In this document: one piece after another, positions 1 through 10,700 of the stretch
Layout: every line of letters begins with the position of its first letter
How positions within the stretch are numbered: position 1 is the stretch's first letter
Assembly: GCA_019096065.1 (NCBI GenBank)
Contig: JAGUCH010000004.1
Coordinates: 7,316,001-7,380,000, forward strand
Origin: Paracyclopina nana
Taxonomy: Eukaryota; Arthropoda; Copepoda; Cyclopoida; Cyclopettidae
Length of the DNA stretch: 64,000 nt
Reading direction: 5' to 3'
The notes under the pieces: model-generated
What the model saw: the letters and a program-made list of their open reading frames with translations, nothing else
Told to the model about the DNA's origin: nothing
Databases searched by the model: none
Program-made: the position numbers and the translations under genes

Positions 1-1017
1 CTGGCCAAACTGGTCTGCGGGCGACCATCCCGCTGGAAGGAAGTACTGCCCGTCGCCCTGTTCATCATGCGCACCACCAAATGCCGCATGACAGGCTACG
101 CCCCGTATGAACTGCTATTTGGGCGGCCTGCCACCTCGCAACTGGACCTTCTGTTTGGAGACCCCCAACCACTTCTGAGAGAGGCCTCTGAGGCCGGGCA
201 AGTTGCCCAGGCCCTCAAGGCTCGAATCCAGGCAGCCCATGAATGGGCCCGAAAGAACATGGCCACATCGATCAACCGACAAAGGATGGCCTACCACAAG
301 GACAAAACGACGTATGTCCCGGGGCAACAGGTGTGGCTGTACACGCCCACCGTGGCCCGCCACATCTCCAAGAAGCTCCAAACCTTCTGGTCAGGCCCCT
401 GGACCATACTTAGGAAGGTCAACGACGTGACCTTCGAGATCTTGCCTGACCCCTCATGGATTCGAAAGAAGTCCGAGGTCGTCTCGATCGACAGGCTCAA
501 ACTGTACCGGGCAACGGCGGAAGATGCCCACGATGGCAATGCCGGCAACCCGCCGCCAGCCAATGCAGATCTATCCATGCGAGGTGATGAGTTTGCTGAA
601 GATGTTGCGCTCCCTTCCGATGATGAAGGCGACAGTGAGAACAACATCGAGCTCCCAACAATCGGCCACGAAACGGTATCAGCACCGTCACCTCGGGAAG
701 CACGGTACCGCAAACGTAGGACCCAGGCGGAAATGCTGCAACAAGAAACAGCAGATTTCCTGGGGGCCGAAGTTGAAGTTGCCCATGGAGCATCATCTCC
801 TGCAACCAGAACCAGATCACGCTCAGGCCAAAAATCAGATCAACCAGATCCAGAGCTACCTCCGCTGGCACCAATCAATATGCCGCCATACAGACCCCTG
901 GTAGCACAGCCTACGGTCACGATGCCACAATTCAGGCCACTGCCTGAAATGAGCGATTCTGAAAATGATGATTTTGCTACACCAACAAATTCGAGCAGTG
1001 CTTCAAGCACAGAATAG
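1..1017 (+). CDS. Integrase C-terminal part of a Ty3/gypsy pol polyprotein (5' partial)
   Basis: The frame is open from base 1 to the TAG at 1015-1017, followed directly by a second TAG. The first part carries the typical end of a gypsy integrase catalytic domain: an RTT stretch, then TGYAPYELLFGRP, a hallmark of Ty3/gypsy integrases after the catalytic Glu. A chromatin- or DNA-binding-like segment with VWLYTP and FWSGPWTI follows. The last 170 residues are acidic and Pro/Ser-rich and probably disordered. Upstream reverse transcriptase and the catalytic Asp residues are outside the window. The protein would act in the nucleus as part of the integration complex. Confidence 0.85.
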   Translation: MAKLVCGRPSRWKEVLPVALFIMRTTKCRMTGYAPYELLFGRPATSQLDLLFGDPQPLLREASEAGQVAQALKARIQAAHEWARKNMATSINRQRMAYHKDKTTYVPGQQVWLYTPTVARHISKKLQTFWSGPWTILRKVNDVTFEILPDPSWIRKKSEVVSIDRLKLYRATAEDAHDGNAGNPPPANADLSMRGDEFAEDVALPSDDEGDSENNIELPTIGHETVSAPSPREARYRKRRTQAEMLQQETADFLGAEVEVAHGASSPATRTRSRSGQKSDQPDPELPPLAPINMPPYRPLVAQPTVTMPQFRPLPEMSDSENDDFATPTNSSSASSTE

Positions 1018-1182
1018 TAGAAGAATGAGCAGCACAACGAAAAGACGGCCGCAAAATTTTGGGGGCCCCCCTAAGTATACTTTGAAAATTCTGCGGCTTG
1101 AAAGAAAGCGCAATTAATAAAGAAATAATAGCAGCACAAACCGGCAGGTGTACAATAATGAGGCAGCATGTCAACACGTTTC

Positions 1183-1200
1183 CTTTACTCTCTTTTCCAG
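1183..1200 (+). promoter_or_regulatory. Candidate 3' splice site for env mRNA
   Basis: A pyrimidine-rich run (CCTTTACTCTCTTTTCCAG) ends in AG at 1200, only 5 bases before an in-frame ATG at 1206 that opens a signal peptide. This is where a retroviral env acceptor is expected. The matching donor would be upstream of the window. A cryptic site cannot be excluded. Confidence 0.55.
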
Positions 1201-1205
1201 AAGCA

Positions 1206-3533
1206 ATGTACTTCACAATACTGATGACGTTCACTCTACTACTCGAGGTGCCGAGCGCACAACCCCGGCCTCAACCTGCTCTACAGGAAGGAGGAGACGG
1301 ACCACCTGAAGACCCGGCTGCCACCTTCACGGTGTTTGACTGCGAGTCACCAAAATCAACCCACGAGAGCGTCGACTTGAATGACCCGGACGAATGCGAT
1401 GATATCGGCACCACCTATGAATCGGCTGTCAACATCACCGTGCAGGTGCTGCAGACTGCGACGACCAAACCCGTCGCCGCCCACCGTTGCCACGTGACCC
1501 TGACCCGCGAAGTGACCAGATGCGGATTCGACAGCGTCAGCTACGGGACTCAGATCGTTGCTTACCACCAGCCCTATACCGTGTCGCCCCAGGCCTGCCG
1601 CAAGGCGGTGGAACGGGGCTACCTGATCGTCGAGGGCCAACGGGTGAATGTGACCCTCAACGTGCCCGCCAACCTGGCTTACTTCTCTCGAGGAGGCCTT
1701 GACGGAGACCACCGATGCAGGACCATGTCATTCAGCCACAACGGTGTCATGTATCACCGCTCTTACGAGCAGACCCGGATCGACGCCCTTGTCACCGCTG
1801 TCTATGGAAAATTACACACCAGCTCTGGACGAGTGGTGTTCGATAATCACATCGTGGCCAATTACCGGGACAAGATCGTCCACGACACGCTCGAAGGCAC
1901 CATGGTATGGGAAGCTCATGACACCACCTGCATGGAAGAGACCTCTGAGGTCTATCAAGGGCCCGCTTCACTATACCCGCACCAGAACTCCACCATGTTA
2001 GGTCAGGTGGGGGATCTGCTCCTGATTGCCCGCGAGGAGGAATCCAGGTACGCAGGATTCGTCCTTAAGGGGGTCCAGTCGACCTGCCAGCGGCGGGTCT
2101 TCCGGACTCAGCTGAGGGACTTTGCAGTCGTCCTTCTCCGCCCGGGCGAAGCTCCCATCGCCGCGTCAACCCACCTGACGGAAGAGGTCCACCACGCTCA
2201 CGTGCAGACCCAACTGGCTTTCCTGCACGCCGAGCATGCCCTGCATCTCGACGACCGGTTCAAATTCCTGCAGGACCTCATCTGCAAGAATGAGCGGAGC
2301 ATCCTGCACACCAAGCTGCAGGACATGGCCAGCGGTGGGTCCTCCTACGCCACGCTCGACTCCCACGGGCCCGGCCATTTGGTCACCCGGGCTGGGGCGG
2401 TTGCCTACATCACCAGCTGCTACCCGATGCAGGCCATGACGCGTGCCTTCCCTAACTGCACGCAGGAGATCCCCGTGTTGGTCGGGAACCATTCCCGGTT
2501 CGCGGATCCCCTCTCCTTCATCTTGGTGGACCGGCCCAGCATCATACCCTGCGACGCCATCACGCCTGTGAAGTGGAGGATCCAGGGACACTGGATGTGC
2601 GCTACTCCTAGCATCCACTCCTGCACGCCGCCGTCGCAATTGGACCCCACCTCCGATCGACAACATGGACGCCCCTACGAGATTGGTCGGGGCCTAGGAG
2701 GCGGTATCTACTCCGCCCAGCAGCAGGCCGAGCACGCCCTCTACCTGCAGCTGTACCACGCGCGCGAGGCCGTGGTCACCACTCTGACGTCCAACGTCCT
2801 GAGGAACAGCTTCGCACGCGGATCGGGGGCCACCACCCTCTGGTCCGAGGACGACATCGACATGATGGTTGACCAGGTGGGCAACGCTCTCATCCCTTTC
2901 TTTTCGACCGTGGGAAAATACTGGAGCTACATGACCGGAGGTTTGGTGATCCTGGGCCTCATCAAGATCATCCTAGGCTCTATCATCCGTATGATTATCC
3001 TGTATCGCCGCCGGGGGCTTGGGTGGTGGTTGATGTACGGCCTGTGGCACACTGCCTTCATGGCTGTCGAACTCCCCTGGCGCATGGTAGCCAACCTGGG
3101 TAACGACGGACCCTTGTTCCCTGGCGACGACGATGAGGATGATGGCCACCCGGATTTCCGGCGCCGACCCCGCTGGAAGCGAGACCACCGAGAACGAGCG
3201 GCCACCGAGCTCAGCGACTTCACCGTGCAAGATGGTTCGGAAACGGGAGAGAAAGACCCTTTGGATGCCCCGGACAAGTCGACATCGCCCCTCAAGGCTC
3301 TCCGCCGGTGGACGCGGCCCGACAAGGAGACCCAAGCATATCAGGACCTCCAGGCCCAGATCCGTACGATTCACCAGCAATACACGGATCTATACGGGGT
3401 CCTGCAGCAGACACTTCCCCAGGCACGCGCGGTTGACGTGAATGGGACCCAGCCCAGCGCTCCCGCCATGGAGGGTCCCCCTCGGGGCTCCCTGCTAGAC
3501 CTGACTCAACCCGTCACTGCGAGGACACAGTAA
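1206..3533 (+). CDS. Env-like type I membrane glycoprotein, chuvirus-glycoprotein-like
   Basis: The frame is open further upstream (ATG at 1158, open from about 1098). I chose the ATG at 1206 because it follows the splice acceptor and starts a hydrophobic signal peptide ending near PSAQP. From there the protein has 775 residues. The ectodomain is Cys-rich, with several N-x-S/T sites and paired Cys motifs such as HRCHVTLTREVTRCG. A single strong membrane span lies at about residues 576-600, followed by a basic stop and a tail of about 175 residues with an acidic stretch. The spacing of the first Cys motifs recalls the chuvirus-type (class III-like) glycoproteins captured by arthropod LTR elements. 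That family call is from memory and moderate. I see no frameshift or internal stop. Confidence 0.7.
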   Translation: MYFTILMTFTLLLEVPSAQPRPQPALQEGGDGPPEDPAATFTVFDCESPKSTHESVDLNDPDECDDIGTTYESAVNITVQVLQTATTKPVAAHRCHVTLTREVTRCGFDSVSYGTQIVAYHQPYTVSPQACRKAVERGYLIVEGQRVNVTLNVPANLAYFSRGGLDGDHRCRTMSFSHNGVMYHRSYEQTRIDALVTAVYGKLHTSSGRVVFDNHIVANYRDKIVHDTLEGTMVWEAHDTTCMEETSEVYQGPASLYPHQNSTMLGQVGDLLLIAREEESRYAGFVLKGVQSTCQRRVFRTQLRDFAVVLLRPGEAPIAASTHLTEEVHHAHVQTQLAFLHAEHALHLDDRFKFLQDLICKNERSILHTKLQDMASGGSSYATLDSHGPGHLVTRAGAVAYITSCYPMQAMTRAFPNCTQEIPVLVGNHSRFADPLSFILVDRPSIIPCDAITPVKWRIQGHWMCATPSIHSCTPPSQLDPTSDRQHGRPYEIGRGLGGGIYSAQQQAEHALYLQLYHAREAVVTTLTSNVLRNSFARGSGATTLWSEDDIDMMVDQVGNALIPFFSTVGKYWSYMTGGLVILGLIKIILGSIIRMIILYRRRGLGWWLMYGLWHTAFMAVELPWRMVANLGNDGPLFPGDDDEDDGHPDFRRRPRWKRDHRERAATELSDFTVQDGSETGEKDPLDAPDKSTSPLKALRRWTRPDKETQAYQDLQAQIRTIHQQYTDLYGVLQQTLPQARAVDVNGTQPSAPAMEGPPRGSLLDLTQPVTARTQ

Positions 3534-3551
3534 CCTCCTAGCGTGGGGTGA

Positions 3552-3796
3552 TGTAGCAGGGAGTGTGTCGGCCTACGGGTCGACCGCTCGCTGCGCGCGC
3601 TCGCCTCGGGCGCGCGGTAGTATAACGAGTAGTATAGTGTGATCATCAGTAAAGGAAATAAATTCACCGCATTGACACGTGTTGTCTGCGGCCCAAAGAC
3701 TGACCTCTGCTAGCCTCCAGGCCCGTCCCCGCTTGACGTAGCCTAGATACGAGTAGTGGCTTGATAAGTCACAGTAGTATATCTCGACCTACTACA
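3552..3796 (+). repeat. Candidate 3' LTR of the gypsy-type element
   Basis: The 245-bp segment begins TGTAGCAG and ends CTACTACA, a 7-of-8 inverted match with TG...CA ends. It contains an AATAAA at about 3656-3661 and TATA-like ATAGTG/TATAAC runs. The G-rich GTGGGGTGA immediately before it could be the polypurine tract. The 5' LTR is outside the window, so the borders cannot be confirmed by comparison. Confidence 0.6.
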
Positions 3797-4085
3797 TGTC
3801 AAACTGGCATTTTTATGAATTAATCAACAGAATCGTGTAGCAGCACTGATCGAATTGAGAACTTCCATACAAAAGTTTGGGCGATTTTAAGTGCAAGTTC
3901 GAGCTCAAAAGTTGTTCTTTAGTTCCAAATGGCATTTTTTAAAATGTTTTCTGACCCTAAGGCTTGAATTTTGGGTCTTTTGTTTCATTGACTTTTCTAA
4001 TAGAGCAATGACTCCAACAGAATCTACCAAAATGCCTTTTAAGTGGGCTCTGAAAATCCAAGTTCGAGGTCATTTTCGATCCGTC

Positions 4086-4289
4086 TGACTCGAAATAAGC
4101 CAAGATGACGACAACAATGAACCGAGGTTTGATCACAAGGATCGATTGCTATCTAGAACATGAATAAAGCGAGTGTTTTGTATGAAATCTTATATTGAAC
4201 TGAACTTATTCTCTCAGCCGTACATTGAGCACATGAATTTAGTAATGAGAACGACGGGGCGCAGATTAAGGTCTACAAATTCCACATCA
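4086..4289 (-). repeat. BEL1 3' LTR
   Basis: This 204-bp copy matches the LTR at 14065-14268 apart from a T/C difference. On the minus strand it begins TGATGTGG and ends GAGTCA, giving TG...CA ends. The near identity means recent integration. Confidence 0.93.
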
Positions 4290-4304
4290 AATTCCCCCTC
4301 TCCC
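4290..4304 (-). promoter_or_regulatory. BEL1 polypurine tract
   Basis: On the minus strand the bases next to the 3' LTR read GGGAGAGGGGGAATT, an uninterrupted purine run directly before the LTR's TG. This is the expected plus-strand primer position in LTR elements. Confidence 0.8.
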
Positions 4305-4312
4305 GAAAGAAG

Positions 4313-7300
4313 TCAGCGTTTCTTCAGTTTTCGCCGTTCCAAGCGCAAGTGTTCGGTGTAGTTGACGTCGGAGTAAGTTGCTTGACCTCGACCATTTGCC
4401 AACTCGCTGTAGACGATGACACCGTTGAAGTCCCCCAATCTGCTGGTGATTCGCCCTAAAGGCGCGGCGGTGCGGAATTCTTCCAGCAAGACTACGAAGG
4501 GGGTTTTTTGGTGATGGTCAGGGAAGTGGCCCAATTTGTCGCATATTTCGCATCGATGATGGAGGGTGGGGCAAACCTCTGTCAAATGTCCCGGCATGGC
4601 GCATGGCGTGTAGTTGCATTGCAGCAAAGATGGATCCATAGGACAATCGTTGGACTCGTGCCCTTCGTCGCCGCATAATGCGCAACAGTGGGGGAACAAA
4701 TGTCCTGAGCCGGCTTGTTTCAGCATGTACGTCCGCCTGTCCACCTCTGCTGGGTACATGCCAAAGAGCTGCATGTACTGGGCCCGCGATTCTGCCGTCA
4801 GAGTGTCCGGATTTGGGGTCCAACGACGGTCACTCAGCAATGCTCGCGCAGATTGCAGCAGCACTCCAGGATCGACGAACTGTTTAACCTGCGAGAAGAA
4901 CAGAGGCCACGCACGATGTGCAGTGACGTTATTTGTCTCAGGATCAACATAGGTGTCCCTAAAGAACCATTCGCCGAAGGGGCGCACAGAGGTCTCAGAC
5001 AGATCTCTGTATGGGTGAATCAGTGGCCCCAAATTCACGCATTGAAGCAAGATGCAATGGATAATTCTTACCACATCTGCCATCGGACCCATACCTTCAA
5101 GGTGCGCACATCGAATGGCCATTTGGCGCATCAGCTCCACCATCACTGACGCTTCCCAGATGACCCTCAAGTTCATTTGTGCCGACCAGTCTTGGCACTC
5201 TCTGGTCCACTGGAAGTCCTCGTCTCGCAACACGTATCGTCTGTCGATTTCGTGTCCATATGGAACAAAATCTATTGGTGTTTTGATTGTCTCGGCAATA
5301 AATCGGCAGTCATTGCGCACTTCATTCCATTTGGTTGTCAATTCTGGCTGCGGGTAGGCCATGAGGGCGATGTTGGAGGCCTCGACTACTTGCCTTATCG
5401 CAAAAACTGCCCCTGTCGCATTCTGCATTTTTTCAATGGCTTCATGAATGCCAAATCCCCACTTTATTACACCCGTTTCTTTGAAAAGTTGTCGTACTAT
5501 ATTTGGCAGTTGAACCCCGTTGAGCACTGCGCCGTCCCAAAGCATGTGCACCACCAAAGATTTGTTGTTGATGGTGACAAAAGCTACTGCTGCAAAAGCT
5601 CGCGCCCAGTTGTGCGGCACCTGCACTTTCAACCCCACTAGTTCGTCCCCAGTGGGACCCAGCAACTTTATATTCATAAGCCCAAAATTGCGAAATTCTT
5701 CGACAATTTGATACCTGCTCAAAAGGTTATGGAGGTTGTCATATTCCATGCCTTTGGTATAATGGATGACGATGGGCTCCGTGTCGGGTTGGACGGCTCG
5801 AGGTCCTCGATGGATTGTCTGGAGCGAGGCTGCGGCGACGCTGAGGGTGCTGAAGGCCGGGGTGGAGATCTCGTAGTCACGTTGATCCAAGCAATTTGCA
5901 GCCAGGACGCACCAATCTTCAGGGCAGTTGGGCACCAGCTTGTCACCTACCAAAAACCTCTTGCCAGGAATAGCCAGGATGCATGCAGGTCCTTTTCTGG
6001 CCTCGATCACCGTGATGCCAGACTTCACGGACTCCGTGTCCGAGAACATGTCTTCTGAGGATGGATGCAGGGCAATACAATCGTCGATAACCTCGGCAAC
6101 CGGCGGCAAAGGTCGTGGTTTCTGCGGGAGGCCTCCAGTTTCTTCAAATGCCTGCCTAACTGCCCGTTGAATGTCCAGCTTACGTCGCTTGAGATTGGTG
6201 CTGGGTGTCTGCTGTGGCGGGGTGACGGAGCCTGAGCGAGGAGCGAGAACTTTATCGTGCATGCTAATTTGCTTTTTACCCGGTATTTTTCTTCTAGCCT
6301 GCATGGCTGCCCGTTGCGCGAGTTCCTCGTCGGATAGCTTGGACGTTGATGGTTGAGGCTCGGGCTCGTCATCCGTTTCTTCAATGATGGCTTCGTCAAT
6401 TACCTCATCTACCTCAGTGTCAGCGTCGGTGTCAACATCAGTGGATTCACCCTCATCCGCCCCCTCAAACCGGGTTGGGTCGCCGTAGATGATTGCCGTG
6501 GTGGGCTCGACCTCGTATTCGACTTCCAGATCAGAGATGCCTGGGAAGTGGACGTTAACCTCCAGCAGTTTATCGCGTAATGCAACAAACGTTTCATTTG
6601 GAATTGTTACAGCGCCGGCCGTGGAAGTCATTGTTCCAATAGATCGACAATTGAAGATCCTAGGGGACTGATTTGGCAATAAATTTTGTGTTACCCCAGT
6701 TGTGCGTTCATGTTGGGTTGGCTCTCGGCCTAGTTCGACAGGCACATCAGATGCGACCCGGATTGCTCCAGCAGACGGCGTCTTGATCCTGGCGGCGATG
6801 TGGCGGATGTAACCCATGCTTTCGGGATCTTGAGACGTGAGCAGATGACCTAGAGCTCCGTACCTGGTGTCGCTGAGCCTTTGCTCCACTCGTTTGGCAT
6901 CCTCCGCGCGGTTGGCCGGTCCAAGATAGGGACTTACGTCAAATTTGATCGCGCTTTTAACCCACAGGTCGAACAAATGAGGGTGACAAATAGCCATAAT
7001 CTTCGAGACTGCAGTATTATCGGTCATAAGTGAAATGCGCAGCGCGTTCATTTTTAAATCTGCCGCCCGATGATTTCTAACAACGCGTTCAGACTTATCT
7101 GTTTCGTGGAGGTAGATGCGGCTGTGTCCGGCCATGAACACATTCGGATTGCAGTAGAGTTCCGCCATGATTCCGAAGTCCCCGGCTTGCAAGAGCTTGC
7201 TCGCGTCGTCTAGGAATACCACCTCTTCGAACTGATAGCGATCCTGAATTTTGTTCCGTTCGATATCGATCAAACGGCGTTTCTCCTCTTCGCTACGGCG

Positions 7301-7492
7301 GTCCACTCGGCGTTGGTCAATGTACTTACGAGCGTCTTCAGACTTTGACCTCTTGGGCTCTTTATTGCGATCTTTCGGCGAGCGCGACCGAGGTACTTGA
7401 GGTACCTTAAAAACCTCGGATTTCGGACGTTGGCGTCGTTCTTGATCTTCATCATCTTTGCTAGTATCTCGTCGAGATTTTCGAGAGGACAT
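4313..7492 (-). CDS. BEL1 accessory ORF after pol: zinc-knuckle protein of unknown function
   Basis: The first ATG of this frame is at 7492 and gives about 1,059 residues. The frame is also open for 77 codons upstream, back to the UGA that ends gag-pol, so the protein could be made as a readthrough extension of pol. The N-terminus is very basic (Arg/Lys/Ser, nuclear-signal-like). The middle has an acidic, disordered stretch. The C-terminus has three zinc knuckles: CALCGDEGHESNDC (CX2CX4HX4C), a CX4CX4HX4C variant, and a CCHH variant. Between residues of about 550 and 700 a segment reading ELVGLKVQ ... IKWGFGIHEAIEKM recalls the DEDD 3'-5' exonuclease fold with its acidic residues replaced. 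It is not a membrane glycoprotein, so it is not an ordinary env. The true product is unknown. Confidence 0.75.
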   Translation of the reverse strand: MSSRKSRRDTSKDDEDQERRQRPKSEVFKVPQVPRSRSPKDRNKEPKRSKSEDARKYIDQRRVDRRSEEEKRRLIDIERNKIQDRYQFEEVVFLDDASKLLQAGDFGIMAELYCNPNVFMAGHSRIYLHETDKSERVVRNHRAADLKMNALRISLMTDNTAVSKIMAICHPHLFDLWVKSAIKFDVSPYLGPANRAEDAKRVEQRLSDTRYGALGHLLTSQDPESMGYIRHIAARIKTPSAGAIRVASDVPVELGREPTQHERTTGVTQNLLPNQSPRIFNCRSIGTMTSTAGAVTIPNETFVALRDKLLEVNVHFPGISDLEVEYEVEPTTAIIYGDPTRFEGADEGESTDVDTDADTEVDEVIDEAIIEETDDEPEPQPSTSKLSDEELAQRAAMQARRKIPGKKQISMHDKVLAPRSGSVTPPQQTPSTNLKRRKLDIQRAVRQAFEETGGLPQKPRPLPPVAEVIDDCIALHPSSEDMFSDTESVKSGITVIEARKGPACILAIPGKRFLVGDKLVPNCPEDWCVLAANCLDQRDYEISTPAFSTLSVAAASLQTIHRGPRAVQPDTEPIVIHYTKGMEYDNLHNLLSRYQIVEEFRNFGLMNIKLLGPTGDELVGLKVQVPHNWARAFAAVAFVTINNKSLVVHMLWDGAVLNGVQLPNIVRQLFKETGVIKWGFGIHEAIEKMQNATGAVFAIRQVVEASNIALMAYPQPELTTKWNEVRNDCRFIAETIKTPIDFVPYGHEIDRRYVLRDEDFQWTRECQDWSAQMNLRVIWEASVMVELMRQMAIRCAHLEGMGPMADVVRIIHCILLQCVNLGPLIHPYRDLSETSVRPFGEWFFRDTYVDPETNNVTAHRAWPLFFSQVKQFVDPGVLLQSARALLSDRRWTPNPDTLTAESRAQYMQLFGMYPAEVDRRTYMLKQAGSGHLFPHCCALCGDEGHESNDCPMDPSLLQCNYTPCAMPGHLTEVCPTLHHRCEICDKLGHFPDHHQKTPFVVLLEEFRTAAPLGRITSRLGDFNGVIVYSELANGRGQATYSDVNYTEHLRLERRKLKKR

Positions 7493-7723
7493 TTTGGCTC
7501 CGAGTCGGTTAATCAGGCGATCGCCGGAAGCGGATAATGGTTGGAGTGTTGTGCACTTGACTAGGAATGAAAGCCGCGCGGGGATTGGTCTAAGATTCTG
7601 CTGTGCTGCAACAAGCGCGCCGATTGGGCGAGCGAGTTTTCGCTTCGCGGACGCGGCAAAATTCAAACCGATGCGCCGCGACGGGTACTGCGACAAATCA
7701 ATTCCGAGGCCGCAGTGACCTTG

Positions 7724-10700
7724 TCATTCGAGATGGTGCAGGGGAATCAAGTTTGAGACCGCTTCAATTTTTTGTTGTCCTTCGATTTCTTGCACCCTTT
7801 GCAAAAATTTGGCACGCGACTTTTTTCCTAGCCCTCCTGAAAACGCTGGCGAGCAATCTACCGTTCTTACCGTCGCAGTGCGGTTGATACCTTTTTTGTC
7901 GAGGTGAAGTTCTTCGATGACTCCCATCTTCCAGTCGTTGCGGTGTGCAAATTGCCCTCGGTTACGTATGAGTACTGGTTGTCCTATGGCCAGATTTTTT
8001 GTCATGCTGCTCCAGTATGGCCTCGAGGCTAGGGCGTTGAACAGCTCTTTGTTCCAGTTGTCCCATAGTTGCTGCAAGTAGCCTTTCACCTCCGAAAATT
8101 GTTTCGCCAGAGTTCCTGACTCTGCAAAATCTGTCGACATGACATGATTGGCTCGACCAATTAGGAGGTGATTGGGAGTTAGCACCATTGCGCTGCTGTC
8201 CAATTCCGCCGGGACGTATTTGATGGGCCTAGAATTTATCAAATTTTCCGCTGCAACCACCGCGGTCCTGAAAGCATCTTCTGACCACACACTGCCGCTA
8301 GTGATCTTTAGAAATTGACGTTTAAAGGTCCGAACAAATACCTCTCCAAGTCCATTGTACTCGGGCGCCCTGGCTGGGCTGAAATCCCAACGAATAAGTT
8401 TACCTTCGTGTTGAATGTTGCGTACTTTTTCCCAGTCGATCTTGGCCAGCTGTGCATCAAAGATCAGCTTTGTTGCCCCTATGAAATTCGAGCCCTGATC
8501 CGATCGAACGTTATTTGGCGTTCCTCTGCGAGACATGAAGCGTGTGAATGCGTTGAGAAAGGAGTCTGTTGACAAGTTCGACGCATCTTCCAAATGTATT
8601 GCTTTGGTGTGATGGCATGCAATCACGAGTACATATTTCATTAACCTCGATTGCCCACGGCCAGACTTTACCACGAATGGACCACAAAAGTCGATGCTCA
8701 CCCTGGAGAATGGACGAAGAGGTTCATCAAACTTCGGCACGTCGCCCATCATTGGCTGATGTGGTCGGGATTGCGGCGCACATTTGATGCATTTCCTTAG
8801 GACTGCCTTCACGACCTGTCGCAGCTTAGGCATGTAGAAAAGTTTGCGTACGCGCACCAATAGCTGATCCACGGATAATGTGTGGCCATTGGACCTGTGG
8901 AAGTAGTCTATAATCTTTGAGGAGAGTTCAGATTTTACCAACAACAATGGGCGTTTGGTGGTCCAAGAGATCCATTTGACGTCATCAATGCGACCCCTGG
9001 CTCGAATGACCCCATCAGCAGTCACATACGCATTGGATTTTTCCAGCTCGCTGTTTCGCTTCCATTTCCCAAATTGGACGTAATATTTCAGGTCGGTTTC
9101 AAAAGCGATTGCTTGCGCCGCGCGCACAACTAGTCGCAGCGGTGTAACACCATATCTGCGAGTTAATCTGGAGAGAACCGAAGCATACTTGAACAAATTT
9201 TCCGCAGATTTGTCGCCCCAATTGTGCACACGTTGATCGTAATTTATCATTGACTTAGCTGCTTCCTGCTGATCTGACGCGATCTCGAAATTCCATGTCT
9301 GGGCCTCCAGACGACGGCATCTCCATTCTTCCGCCCTGGCCCTAGTGATGGCTGCAACAAATTCCTGCTCCGATGAACATTGGGCGGCTATTATTTCATC
9401 GCACGTAGCAACAAAAACCGCGTTGATCCCGTCCACAACTAGAGCTTCGTTTTGCTCTTCTAACGCGATCTCAGGCCTTTCTGATGTTGGGAATTCCATC
9501 TGGAGCAGGTCTGGCCCTTTTTTCCATAGTGAGGACTCCTCAAGCGATTCGAGGCTGATTCCCTTAGTCGCGAGATCTGCAGGATTTTGCGAAGTGTTGA
9601 TATACGCCCAGTCCTTTTGCGAGCTTTGCTCAAGGATTTCGAGTATGCGTCTGGAAACGAATGGCTCAACAATGATTAGTGGTTTGAATATCCATCGAAG
9701 CACTGTGATCGAATCCGACCAGAATTTTACCCTAGGAATACTTAGCTGCTCGGCGATGTCATTTGCAACTTGAGTGCCAAGCTCAGCTGCCAAAAGTTCT
9801 TTTTGTGGAATCGTTCTTGCTCCTTTTTTGCACAGCCTTCGCTTGCACTGGACGAATCGAATCGTTGTGCTCTCCCCATCTTTTTGCCTTAGATAAACCA
9901 CGGTAGAATACATTCGACTGGAGGCGTCGCAGAAAACGTGTAACTCGGGTTCGACGCGGTCACTTTGCATTATCGCTCGTGGGAATTCTATGCGACTTAT
10001 TTTCGACAAGTCGCTCAAATATGAACTCCAATTTTCCGTGAGGCTTGGCGTTTCAATTGCATCATCCCACCCCGGTTTTGGATCTAGAAAGCATACATCT
10101 TGCAGCAGGAGCCTTCCTTTGCAAGTGACTGGCTCCAGGTAACCTATCGGATCAAAACAAAGCCCATTCACCCTGAAAACGTTGCGCTTGGTGAGCAGTC
10201 GATGCTCAGGTTCAATGACCAGATCCTTGTAGCCAAGCATGTCGGTTGAAGGCACCCATTTGCACCCGAGAGCTTTTGACGTTCCCACTTGGATCCCCTG
10301 TTCTATCGTTGATTCTAGACCTAATAGTGATGGATCCAAGAGCTTGATTAGCTTACTCGAGTTGGTGACGACTTTTCTTAATTCCAGCCCTGCTTTGGAA
10401 CAAGCGTCACGTAATTCAAAAAACAGCGCCGCTAATTGATCCTCATCGAAATTCGAGGGCAATAAATCATCCATGTAAAGTGACTGCTTGACCGTGTCAA
10501 TCAGGTGATGATGCCCTAGTTCTTTGAAATGGGTGTTAAGGCAAAACAGGGTCGCGAATGGGGCTGCCACATTTCCGAATGGCCAACGCGTGAATTCGTA
10601 AGCGTTACCTTCATATATGATGCGATGGAATTGATAGTCATCGGGGTGCAGCAGAAACTGCAAATACATTCGGGCGATGTCGCTAGTGAAAGCAAACTTG

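Larger units (their letters stand above)
1..3796 (+). mobile_element. 3' part of an env-bearing Ty3/gypsy-type LTR element
   Basis: The window opens inside a retroelement. In order it shows an integrase C-terminal region, a separate Env-like glycoprotein gene with its own splice acceptor, and a candidate 3' LTR. The order pol-env-LTR is that of errantivirus-like Ty3/gypsy elements. The 5' LTR, gag and most of pol lie upstream of base 1, so completeness and target duplication cannot be judged. The coding part is clearly richer in G and C than the host genes further on, which fits an element with a different recent history. Confidence 0.8.

Noticed and set aside
497..874. Minus-strand ORFs within the gypsy integrase and Env genes
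   Set aside because: They are shadow frames of GC-rich coding sequence and have no domain features.
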